A stretch of DNA of 10,444 bases, from positions 1 to 10,444 of the forward strand of contig JAEUSA010000211.1 in assembly GCA_016788945.1 (NCBI GenBank), given 5' to 3'. Positions 1 through 5,663 of the stretch are shown one piece after another. The notes beneath the pieces are model-generated. The model saw only the letters and a list, made by a program, of their open reading frames with translations. It did not search any database and was not told the DNA's origin. The stretch is from Leptospiraceae bacterium (GTDB lineage: Bacteria > Spirochaetota > Leptospiria > Turneriellales > Turneriellaceae). Each line of letters begins with the position of its first letter. The first letter of the stretch is position 1. The translations under genes and the position numbers were made by a program.

Positions 1-141
1 CGTGTAGCCGTCGAACTCGACGTTTCACCCGGTCTGTTTCACGTGTTTGAATTTGCCTGGCGTTGGCTGCCACAGAGCAATGACGCAATAGTCAGAATGG
101 GAGATTTTGTGCGTCGCCATTTTTCGCTCCGTAAAGCCTAA
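1..141 (+). CDS. C-terminal end of an unidentified protein (left edge partial)
   Basis: Frame 1 is open from the first base and ends at TAA 139-141, giving the last 46 residues of a protein whose start lies outside the window. The visible part contains the stretches GLFHVFEFAWRWLP and DFVRRHFSLRKA, that is, an aromatic segment followed by a basic C-terminus. No family motif is recognisable, so no function is assigned. Support for it being real is the clean open frame, the plausible protein composition, and its position directly upstream of the IS insertion, where the same-strand GGDEF gene would follow about 67 bp later if the element were absent. An antisense frame also crosses this stretch but starts inside the IS and looks like a shadow. 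Confidence 0.55.
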   Translation, partial: RVAVELDVSPGLFHVFEFAWRWLPQSNDAIVRMGDFVRRHFSLRKA

Positions 142-154
142 ATCGGAACAGGTT

Positions 155-170
155 ACCCTGCCGCAATTTT
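155..170. repeat. Left copy of 16-bp direct repeat flanking the IS (putative target duplication)
   Basis: ACCCTGCCGCAATTTT here is identical to 1310-1325. Each copy sits four bases outside the matching inverted repeat (171-174 on the left, 1306-1309 on the right). This symmetric placement is what a target-site duplication produces. Sixteen bases is long for an IS481-type element, so a pre-existing repeat is an alternative. Confidence 0.75.
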
Positions 171-174
171 GTCG

Positions 175-197
175 AGTCCGGGGAGATATCGTACACT
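175..197. repeat. Left terminal inverted repeat of the IS
   Basis: Reading inward, AGTCCGGGGA is identical to the reverse complement of the right end. After one mismatch ATAT matches, and after two more mismatches TACA matches. The first base of the transposase stop codon (197-199 on the minus strand) falls on the last base of this repeat. Confidence 0.85.
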
Positions 198-1213
198 TAG
201 GCGGTCTTCGCCAGCCGGATGCCGTAGAACCGTTCATGCGGGGTCAACCCATTCAGTGACCAGTGTGGTCGCTGGCGGTTGTACCAAACCAGGTACTGAT
301 CGATCAGGGTTTGAAATTGTTGGAGCGTCATCCCATGTCTTGCGCGGCGTTGTAGAAATCGCTTAAGCGTTGCATTGAATCTCTCAACCTTGCCGTTGTG
401 CTCGGGTGTCCGCACCCGTATCAAACGGTGTGGAATTGCCTGCGCAAACAGGAATTGCTCAAACAACGCATAGGTGCCAGCCTTGTCACTACTCAGTCTC
501 CGGCGGGATGTGAACCTGTTGGTAAATTCAACTCCGTTGTCGGTCTGAACCTGCTCTGGTTTTCCATAGGTGTCGATAAAACGCTGCATTGCTATGACCG
601 CCTCATCGCCCGATTTTGAATCACATACATGCACTGTGGCGACCCGCGAACAGTCGTCAATGACCGGAAAATAATAAACCCGATTACCGTTGTTGTCATC
701 AAATCCGGTCCAGGCGCTGTCAGTTTGCACCGTATTTAAAGGGTTTTCTGCACTATACCGCTTGGTGTGCTCGTTATGCTTGTGGTAGCGGTAGACGTTG
801 CTTACACCTTCACGCTTCAGAACCGCGCATGCCGTAGAACCTGCAATGGGAATACCCGAATCCCGCCGCAAGATTAGTGCAATTGTATGCCCGCCAGAAT
901 CATCAAACTTGCGGATTTCTAAAATCCTCTTAACTACGCTCGCCGGGGTCGCATTCGGTGAGCGATGTGGTCGTTTCGAAATGCCCTTTAAGCAAGCCAG
1001 ATCAAAGTCGGCTGCCATTATGCGACGCAGCCAGAAATAGACATACTGTCGCCGCACCCCCTGCAGTTCAGCGGCGCTCTCCACAGAGCGTCCATTGTTG
1101 ATGCCAGTCAAAACCCGTAACAACAGCATGGCCCGCAACCGTACTATCGGCGACCCCTTGTAGTAACGAAAATTGCGCTTTATGCGCAGATAGATTTCTT
1201 GGTAATCGTACAT
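197..1213 (-). CDS. IS481-like transposase with integrase (rve) core
   Basis: A 338-residue DDE recombinase that catalyses cutting and joining of the surrounding element. Residues 25-65 look like the N-terminal helix-turn-helix region that binds the inverted repeats. The RNase-H-like catalytic core follows, with the triad at D165 (VQTDSAW), D225 (QTDNGVEF) and E277 (HNGKVERFN). D225 and E277 are separated by 51 residues rather than the classic 35; the extra segment (about 232-252) is, as I recall, also seen in a subgroup of IS481 proteins. The C-terminus has the usual WYNRQRPHWSLNGLTP-type tail. The length is normal and there is no frameshift, so it looks functional. The start is ATG at 1213, preceded by an AGGGGG Shine-Dalgarno about ten bases upstream. 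The family call is from motif recognition; IS3-group or unclassified rve elements are less likely alternatives. Confidence 0.92.
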   Translation of the reverse strand: MYDYQEIYLRIKRNFRYYKGSPIVRLRAMLLLRVLTGINNGRSVESAAELQGVRRQYVYFWLRRIMAADFDLACLKGISKRPHRSPNATPASVVKRILEIRKFDDSGGHTIALILRRDSGIPIAGSTACAVLKREGVSNVYRYHKHNEHTKRYSAENPLNTVQTDSAWTGFDDNNGNRVYYFPVIDDCSRVATVHVCDSKSGDEAVIAMQRFIDTYGKPEQVQTDNGVEFTNRFTSRRRLSSDKAGTYALFEQFLFAQAIPHRLIRVRTPEHNGKVERFNATLKRFLQRRARHGMTLQQFQTLIDQYLVWYNRQRPHWSLNGLTPHERFYGIRLAKTA

Positions 1214-1250
1214 TTGCCCGTCCCCCTAACTAAGTTTTGTGGTAAAAACC

Positions 1251-1278
1251 GTTAAAGGGCGGGCGCTTATCTTAGCAA
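1251..1278 (-). promoter_or_regulatory. Possible transposase promoter
   Basis: Read on the minus strand, TTGCTA (1278-1273) and TTTAAC (1256-1251) are separated by 16 bases and lie about 40 bases ahead of the transposase ATG. Each matches four of six bases of the sigma-70 consensus. The position inside the element just within the right inverted repeat is sensible, but the match is weak. Confidence 0.25.
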
Positions 1279-1282
1279 TCCC

Positions 1283-1305
1283 ACTGTAACATATGTCCCC
1301 GGACT
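1283..1305. repeat. Right terminal inverted repeat of the IS
   Basis: This is the reverse-complement partner of 175-197. The outer ten bases (TCCCCGGACT on the plus strand) are a perfect match to the left end, and the inner part is imperfect. Confidence 0.85.
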
Positions 1306-1309
1306 GAAG

Positions 1310-1325
1310 ACCCTGCCGCAATTTT
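1310..1325. repeat. Right copy of 16-bp direct repeat flanking the IS
   Basis: Identical to 155-170 and in the same orientation. It ends 38 bases before the GTG start of the GGDEF gene, so the insertion sits in what would have been that gene's upstream region. Confidence 0.75.
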
Positions 1326-1363
1326 TGCTTGTGCGCGCAGTCTGACTTTGGGTTCGGTGTCGG

Positions 1364-2461
1364 GTGCAAGAACCCACGGCCCTATCGCAGCCAGATACCT
1401 TCATAGAGCACTATGAACGAAAAATACACAGCCAGAAACAGCTGATCGAACTTTCTAAGGCGCTCAATTCTAATCTTGACCTGCGTTCGCTGATTGACTC
1501 CATTCTCAATGTATCGATTGCGCAGAGCCGGTGTTTACAGGCAGGCATATATCTCGTTCCAGAAATCGATCACCACGGTCTCGTGCTCAACGAGAATGTC
1601 GTTGGCTTTGAAATCGATGATCCTTCTGCTTTTTTCATACCTTACAAGAGCGATATCATCAAATTACTTTCAGAATACCCTACACTGCTCACCCTTACCG
1701 AGATTAAAAACATCGCCGACGCGACCGACCATTCGAGCCTTGCGCAGGTTAGTTACCGCGATGTAATCAAACAGCTGTCAAAACTGAGCAGTGAACTGTT
1801 GTTGATTCCTCTCAAAGCGAAGGGTCGCATTAATGGTATTCTCGTCATGGGACCAAAATCTGACGGCGAAGCTTATTTCGCCGAAGAGAAAGCATTCTTG
1901 TCAGACCTCGCGTCGCTTGCCGCCATTGCCGTGGAGAATGCTCGGCTATATGAACTGGCAACGGTCGACATGATGACGAAACTGAAAATCCACCATTTTT
2001 TCCAGACGCGCCTGCGCGAAGAGATGGAGCTTTCGCGCGAAACGAATAAACCTCTGAGTCTGTTGTTGACCGACATCGATCATTTCAAGAAGTTCAACGA
2101 TACATACGGCCACCAAATCGGCGACCTCGTGCTCAAAGAAGTCGCCAAGGTACTGATTCAGACCGCCAAAGGAAACGACGTCGCCGCGCGATATGGTGGT
2201 GAAGAATTTGCGCTGATTGCACCCGGCCGCACTCGCGATGAAGCCCTCGCAATAGCCGAGAAATACCGCGAGAAGATAGAAAAACTCTCGGTAAAGAATC
2301 CTTCTGACAAAGGGGAAAAAATCCTCAAAGTCACGGTTTCTGTGGGTGTGGCGACATTCGACTTCGACGCAGATCACGAAAATAAGCATCTCATCGAGCG
2401 CACAGACCAAGCGCTTTATGCCGCGAAACATGGCGGCCGAAACCGGGTCGAAGCAAAATAG
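1364..2461 (+). CDS. GAF-GGDEF diguanylate cyclase
   Basis: A 365-residue cytoplasmic signalling protein expected to make the second messenger c-di-GMP from two GTP. An N-terminal helix (about 12-45) leads into a GAF-like sensory domain (about 38-195) and then a GGDEF domain (about 200-363). The catalytic loop RYGGEEFALI is intact (GGEEF at 278-282), and the metal/substrate region DIDHFKKFNDTYGH (237-250) is intact too. The usual RxxD product-inhibition site ahead of the loop reads KGND (269-272), so feedback inhibition may be weakened. The early DxLTxLxNR signature is altered (DMMTKLKIHH). No membrane segment or EAL domain is present. The start is GTG 1364; an in-frame TGA at 1343-1345 blocks a longer form, and no good Shine-Dalgarno is visible. 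The IS ends 54 bases upstream and may have displaced the native promoter. The ligand of the GAF domain cannot be told. Confidence 0.93.
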   Translation: MQEPTALSQPDTFIEHYERKIHSQKQLIELSKALNSNLDLRSLIDSILNVSIAQSRCLQAGIYLVPEIDHHGLVLNENVVGFEIDDPSAFFIPYKSDIIKLLSEYPTLLTLTEIKNIADATDHSSLAQVSYRDVIKQLSKLSSELLLIPLKAKGRINGILVMGPKSDGEAYFAEEKAFLSDLASLAAIAVENARLYELATVDMMTKLKIHHFFQTRLREEMELSRETNKPLSLLLTDIDHFKKFNDTYGHQIGDLVLKEVAKVLIQTAKGNDVAARYGGEEFALIAPGRTRDEALAIAEKYREKIEKLSVKNPSDKGEKILKVTVSVGVATFDFDADHENKHLIERTDQALYAAKHGGRNRVEAK

Positions 2462-2470
2462 GCAAAAGGC

Positions 2471-2497
2471 ACACGGGATTCCATTGCCACCCCGTGT
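2471..2497 (+). terminator. Hairpin after the GGDEF gene, weak terminator candidate
   Basis: ACACGGG (2471-2477) pairs perfectly with CCCGTGT (2491-2497) around a 13-base loop, ten bases after the GGDEF stop codon. No T-run follows, so it is not a classical intrinsic terminator. It could slow polymerase or protect the transcript end, and it separates the GGDEF gene from the dehydratase pair. Confidence 0.4.
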
Positions 2498-2545
2498 ATC
2501 TTGTGCTTTCACTTGACGGCCACTTTTCAATCTTGATTGCAGCGT

Positions 2546-2998
2546 ATGGCTGAACTCAGCAAAGATATCGTTGGCCGCAAAATGGACCCGTTCACGTTTC
2601 ACGTCGAGCGCGGCAAAGTTAAAGAATTTCTGCAGGCAATCGGCGAGAAAAATCCCATCTACTGGGATACCACTGCCGCCAAGGCGGCCGGCTACAGCGA
2701 TACCCCCATTCCGCTGACATTTCAGACGGCATTTACCTTTTGGGGCTACGGCGAGAAATTCTGGAGCGATATCGAGTCCTTTGGCATCGATACCAAACGC
2801 CTGCTCCATATGAAAGAAGAATATACCTACCTCGAGCCGATTTATCCGGGCACCACGGTCAGCTGTCAGGTTGAAGTTATCGACGTAAAGGTCGGCAAAA
2901 TGAACATGGTGACGTTCAAAAACACCTACAGCGACGGCAAGGGCAAAGTTTTTATTGAGGCCGAAATGGCGATTGTCATCCGTCCGGAGGGCATGTAA
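2546..2998 (+). CDS. MaoC-like dehydratase, HadA-type non-catalytic subunit
   Basis: A 150-residue single hot-dog protein resembling the FAS1-like N-terminal dehydratase domain (MaoC_dehydrat_N), as in mycobacterial HadA/HadC. Visible signature parts are AIGEKNPIYWD (31-41), which is the hydratase-loop position but with Tyr39 where catalytic subunits have His, and the EEYTYLEPIYPGTTV segment (91-105) typical of this family. Known HadA-type subunits bind the acyl chain and need a catalytic partner; the next gene, with an intact D/H loop, is the obvious partner, giving a (3R)-hydroxyacyl dehydratase or enoyl hydratase. ATG 2546 is preferred over an in-frame TTG at 2537 because it is a standard codon and the family starts close to this point. 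The ribosome site is weak. Whether the substrate is carried on ACP or CoA cannot be read from the sequence. Confidence 0.85.
   Translation: MAELSKDIVGRKMDPFTFHVERGKVKEFLQAIGEKNPIYWDTTAAKAAGYSDTPIPLTFQTAFTFWGYGEKFWSDIESFGIDTKRLLHMKEEYTYLEPIYPGTTVSCQVEVIDVKVGKMNMVTFKNTYSDGKGKVFIEAEMAIVIRPEGM
2986..2991 (+). promoter_or_regulatory. Strong ribosome binding site that fixes the hadB-like start
   Basis: GGAGGG lies eight bases before ATG 3000-3002 and within the last codons of the preceding gene. It decides for this ATG over an in-frame upstream start at 2955, and it is one of the few strong Shine-Dalgarno sequences in the window. Confidence 0.8.
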
Positions 2999-2999
2999 T

Positions 3000-3419
3000 A
3001 TGAATAAGATTCAGTACAGCGCATGGAACGAAGGTCAGGATATTCCTGAGCTGCGCGTAGGGCCGATTCAGCAGATGGATCTCGTACGTTACGCGGGGGC
3101 ATCGGGAGATTTTAACCCGATTCACAATGATGTGGAATTTGCTAAATCCGCCGGTCTGCCGGGGACTATTGCGCATGGTATGTATATTATGGCATTGATG
3201 GGCCGTCAGGTCACGAATTGGGTACCGCCTATGCAGGTGAAATTTTTCGGTGTAAAATTCAAAGGCATGAGCCTGCCGGGTGAAACAATGGTGTTTACGG
3301 GCAAGGTAAAGAAAAAGAAAGAGGAAAATGGCGAAAAACTGATCATGGTCTCTCTGACAGCAGCCAATGATAAAGGCGAAGTGAAAGTCAGCGGAGATTT
3401 AACCGTAAAAGCAGAATAA
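3000..3419 (+). CDS. MaoC-like dehydratase, HadB-type catalytic subunit
   Basis: A 139-residue hot-dog-fold enzyme of the MaoC/R-hydratase family, expected to interconvert (3R)-hydroxyacyl and trans-2-enoyl thioesters. The hydratase-2 motif is complete: YAGASGDFNPIHND at 31-44 with catalytic Asp37 and His42, followed by LPGTIAHGM (53-61). A lysine-rich stretch (102-107) lies before the last strands. It starts one base after the HadA-like gene's stop codon (stop 2996-2998, start 3000), so the two are almost certainly made together and form a heterodimer. In mycobacteria such pairs (HadAB, HadBC) serve type II fatty acid elongation; a similar job here is inference, and beta-oxidation or PHA-type metabolism is the alternative. 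An upstream in-frame start at 2955 would overlap the partner gene and lacks homology value. Confidence 0.9.
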   Translation: MNKIQYSAWNEGQDIPELRVGPIQQMDLVRYAGASGDFNPIHNDVEFAKSAGLPGTIAHGMYIMALMGRQVTNWVPPMQVKFFGVKFKGMSLPGETMVFTGKVKKKKEENGEKLIMVSLTAANDKGEVKVSGDLTVKAE

Positions 3420-3436
3420 TTTTCGTCTAAACGCAC

Positions 3437-3766
3437 ATGGACATAGCATTCGCAGACATAGGCAACCATAAGATCGTCAAGGTCATGGGTGACGTCGACC
3501 TCTACAACGTGGGTGATCTCAAACGCTCCGTATTTGAATTGATCGATGAGGGCGAAGTCGAATCGCTCATTATCGACATGAGCAATGTTAACTATATCGA
3601 TTCATCGGGCGTCGGTGCCCTTGTCGCGGGACAAAAAAAGATGAAAACTCAGGGTGGCAAATTCGGACTCCTGGGTCTCACCGAAGACGTACTCAACATT
3701 CTCAAACTCGCCACACTCGACCAGTTCTTCAAAATCTACGAGAACGAATCGCAACTGCCACAATAA
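3437..3766 (+). CDS. STAS-domain anti-sigma factor antagonist-like protein
   Basis: A 109-residue single STAS domain of the SpoIIAA/RsbV type. The hallmark IDSSGVGALV runs from residue 54, with Ser56 at the position that is phosphorylated in SpoIIAA/RsbV, and GDVDLYNV (18-25) forms the conserved early strand-loop. In the known systems the unphosphorylated form binds an anti-sigma factor kinase and frees a sigma factor. No HATPase-type kinase, PP2C phosphatase or sigma gene is nearby, so its partner must be encoded elsewhere or it acts in another partner-switching pathway. It starts 17 bases after the HadB-like gene with no clear Shine-Dalgarno, and ends 17 bases before ddl, consistent with one transcript. 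Length is normal for the family. Confidence 0.92.
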   Translation: MDIAFADIGNHKIVKVMGDVDLYNVGDLKRSVFELIDEGEVESLIIDMSNVNYIDSSGVGALVAGQKKMKTQGGKFGLLGLTEDVLNILKLATLDQFFKIYENESQLPQ

Positions 3767-3783
3767 ACCACGCCTCAGCTCAT

Positions 3784-4938
3784 ATGCCAACCATGCAAGC
3801 TTCCTCCTCGGCAAACGGCGAGGGAGCACGCAAGATACAGACCGTTGCGCTTGTCTATGGCGGTCAATCTGGCGAGCACGAGGTTTCATGTGTATCAGCA
3901 ACCTACCTTGAACAAACCATCGCAGAAGCGGGGTTTACGGTCATACCCGTCTATGTCGCCCGCGACGGCATCTGGCACTGGCAAAACCGTGTCGGTAAGT
4001 TACCTGCTGAGAATCTGAGCAATCCGTCGGCGCTGACGCGCACCGATAGCGGTGTTATTCTGCGCTCGGCAAGCAACGCCATCCAAGTCGATTTCGCGTT
4101 TCCCATTGTACACGGTACAGCGGGAGAAGACGGTTCATTGCAGGGTTACTTTGAAGTTCTCGGATTACCCTATGCGGGCGCAGGTGTGGCCACATCTGCG
4201 GTTTGCATGGATAAAGCCCTGATGCGGGCGCTGTTTGCCGTGAATGGCATTCCTCAGGTGCGTTATTTCGTCATTTCGGGAGAAGAGGCTGCACGCATAT
4301 CCGATATAGACGAGCAAATACGTAAGGGTTTTGGTTATCCCGTTTTCATCAAACCATGCAACATGGGTAGTTCTGTCGGCGTGCACAAAGTGAAGAGCGC
4401 GGCCGAATTACCTGCCGCGCTCGCCGATGCTGCCCGGTTCGATGACCACCTGCTCTGTGAGCAGGGACTCAGTGTGCGCGAACTCGAGATTGCGGTTGCG
4501 GGAAATTATCCGCACTACATCACCTCGGGCGTCGGCGAAATTGTCGTTAAACACGATTTCTATTCATACGAAGCCAAATACATTGACCCCGACGGCGCTG
4601 CGTTGCATCTGAAAGCCCCAATCGATGCGGAGCTTGAAAATTCCATTCGCCGCCTTGCTACCGAGGCGTTTGCCGCTGTTCGCGGTGAGGGTTTTGCCCG
4701 CATTGATTTTTTCCTCGATAAAGATACCGGCGCTTTATTTCTCAACGAAATCAATACGTTACCCGGCTTTACCCCGATCAGCATGTTCCCGCAGTTGTTT
4801 AAAGCAGCCGGGGAAAGCGGAGCGGCGATCACTCGCAAGATTATCGAATGGGGAGCCGCCCGTTTTGCAAGGCTGACTCGCCTGCATTCGGCGGGCCGCA
4901 CCGAAGTTTCGGGTAGGGAACAGGCCGCCGCACGATAA
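3784..4938 (+). CDS. ddl: D-alanine-D-alanine ligase
   Basis: Joins two D-alanines using ATP to give the dipeptide that MurF adds to the peptidoglycan precursor; cytoplasmic, ATP-grasp family. The 384 residues show all hallmarks: GGQSGEHEVS at 26-35, FPIVHG 106-111, the ATP-binding KPCNMGSSVGV 190-200, YSYEAKY 260-266, ARIDFFL 305-311 and NEINTLPGFTPISMFP 321-336. The tyrosine-containing loop favours D-Ala-D-Ala specificity over the D-Ala-D-Lac (VanA-type) enzymes. About 15 residues ahead of the core and about 30 after it are non-conserved. ATG 3784 is used; Met4 (3793) would serve as well, and neither has a good ribosome site. The stop codon abuts the next gene's ATG directly. Confidence 0.96.
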   Translation: MPTMQASSSANGEGARKIQTVALVYGGQSGEHEVSCVSATYLEQTIAEAGFTVIPVYVARDGIWHWQNRVGKLPAENLSNPSALTRTDSGVILRSASNAIQVDFAFPIVHGTAGEDGSLQGYFEVLGLPYAGAGVATSAVCMDKALMRALFAVNGIPQVRYFVISGEEAARISDIDEQIRKGFGYPVFIKPCNMGSSVGVHKVKSAAELPAALADAARFDDHLLCEQGLSVRELEIAVAGNYPHYITSGVGEIVVKHDFYSYEAKYIDPDGAALHLKAPIDAELENSIRRLATEAFAAVRGEGFARIDFFLDKDTGALFLNEINTLPGFTPISMFPQLFKAAGESGAAITRKIIEWGAARFARLTRLHSAGRTEVSGREQAAAR

Positions 4939-5280
4939 ATGCGCGGTGAGTTTACTTTATCCTACCACTATTATGCGCTAAAAGACCGGCGCAACCATAT
5001 GGAATTATTTCTGGATACCGATGGCGAATCACTGCTGGAAACTTGGCAGGCATACCGCGGTGATATACCGCGTTTTCGTTCAGCGCCCGCCCACCGCCGT
5101 ATCTATCTGACATTCGCCGGGCACGTCAGCGGGGGTAGAGGACGCCTGCGGATTCTGCGGCGGGGGAAATTCGTTGACCGAAGGACACGATGTCCGCTGT
5201 CATCGACCAGTATGGACCGGCGCGAGGGTGACCAAAACGAGCTGCCTGTTGAGCACAAATTCATACGAGTGACCTTATGA
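4939..5280 (+). CDS. Small LigD_N / 3'-phosphoesterase-like protein
   Basis: A 113-residue protein that resembles the stand-alone form of the LigD N-terminal (3'-phosphoesterase, PF13298-like) domain. The recognisable parts are a strand with NHMELFLDTDG (19-29), matching the HWDLMLE-type metal-site strand of that family, then ETWQ (34-37), and HRRIYLTFAGHVSGGRGRL (52-70), matching the HRLAYLDYEGPVSGGRG-type segment. His20, Glu22 (usually Asp) and His52 would be the candidate site residues. In bacterial NHEJ ligases this domain trims 3' ends, but no ligase, polymerase or Ku is in the window, and the function of stand-alone members is unclear to me. The tail (about 80-113) is not recognised. 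ATG 4939 directly follows the ddl stop, and the end overlaps the next start (ATGA), so it is translationally coupled on both sides. The gene looks real; the family call is from memory of motifs. Confidence 0.62.
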   Translation: MRGEFTLSYHYYALKDRRNHMELFLDTDGESLLETWQAYRGDIPRFRSAPAHRRIYLTFAGHVSGGRGRLRILRRGKFVDRRTRCPLSSTSMDRREGDQNELPVEHKFIRVTL

Positions 5281-5663
5281 GCGAGTTGCGCATACCCGAT
5301 GCCCCTTTACCGCGCCCGTACCTGCGCGTAGTCGAAGAAGACCGTACGACGCGTGACGATGTCGAACGCGTTCGCAGACAAATGCAGCAAACCATTGAGA
5401 GTTTGCAGAATGAACTGAACCGGGAGCGCGAACTCACCAAAAAATTTGAAAAATCCGGGAGTGTATTACAGGAAATTCTTACCGCTCCCGACTTCCGGGC
5501 GCTCAGTATGCAAACCGCACAAGCCGCGCCCGAAGCTGCTGCAGAAAAACCCAGCGGGGCGCATATCGATGAACCGCCGGTGGAATACGTTGAGGTAACC
5601 GAGGTCGAACTGACGGCGGCCATCGTAACGGAAAAAGATCTGCAAAACCTGCCGGCAAAATGA
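5277..5663 (+). CDS. Hypothetical coiled-coil protein
   Basis: A 128-residue protein not assigned to a family. Residues 22-60 are a highly charged, Arg/Glu/Gln-rich stretch with heptad-like spacing, very likely a coiled coil. A proline/alanine-rich acidic region (83-103) and a short valine-rich segment (102-117) follow. No signal peptide or membrane segment is visible. Its ATG overlaps the preceding stop (ATGA at 5277-5280), and its TGA overlaps the next ATG (5660-5663). It therefore seems to be made in step with the phosphoesterase-like protein and the exported protein. A scaffolding or oligomerising role is a guess. Confidence 0.75.
   Translation: MSELRIPDAPLPRPYLRVVEEDRTTRDDVERVRRQMQQTIESLQNELNRERELTKKFEKSGSVLQEILTAPDFRALSMQTAQAAPEAAAEKPSGAHIDEPPVEYVEVTEVELTAAIVTEKDLQNLPAK

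Larger units (their letters stand above)
171..1309 (-). mobile_element. Complete IS481-like insertion sequence
   Basis: The element is about 1.14 kb, bounded by imperfect inverted repeats (175-197 and 1283-1305) and outside them by a perfect 16-bp direct repeat. It carries a single intact DDE transposase gene on the minus strand, whose stop codon begins at the inner edge of the left inverted repeat. The exact tips are uncertain: the four bases between each inverted repeat and direct repeat (GTCG left, CTTC when the right end is reverse-complemented) match at only one position. I therefore took the direct-repeat borders as the ends. Intact ends, an intact gene and identical flanking repeats suggest a recent and possibly still active insertion. 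The family assignment rests on the transposase, not on the repeats. Confidence 0.85.

Noticed and set aside
25..237. A 70-codon minus-strand frame across the IS left end
   Set aside because: It starts inside the transposase gene, crosses the inverted and direct repeats and has low-quality composition; the plus-strand frame ending at 141 is the better reading of this stretch.
1946..2809. A 287-codon open frame on the minus strand across the GGDEF and HadA-like genes
   Set aside because: It is fully antisense to two genes with clear family motifs, spans their junction and has no recognisable domain; it is a codon-composition shadow.
2955..2999. Upstream extension of the HadB-like protein from an in-frame start at 2955
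   Set aside because: The extension overlaps the partner gene, lacks family similarity, and the strong GGAGGG site points to ATG 3000.
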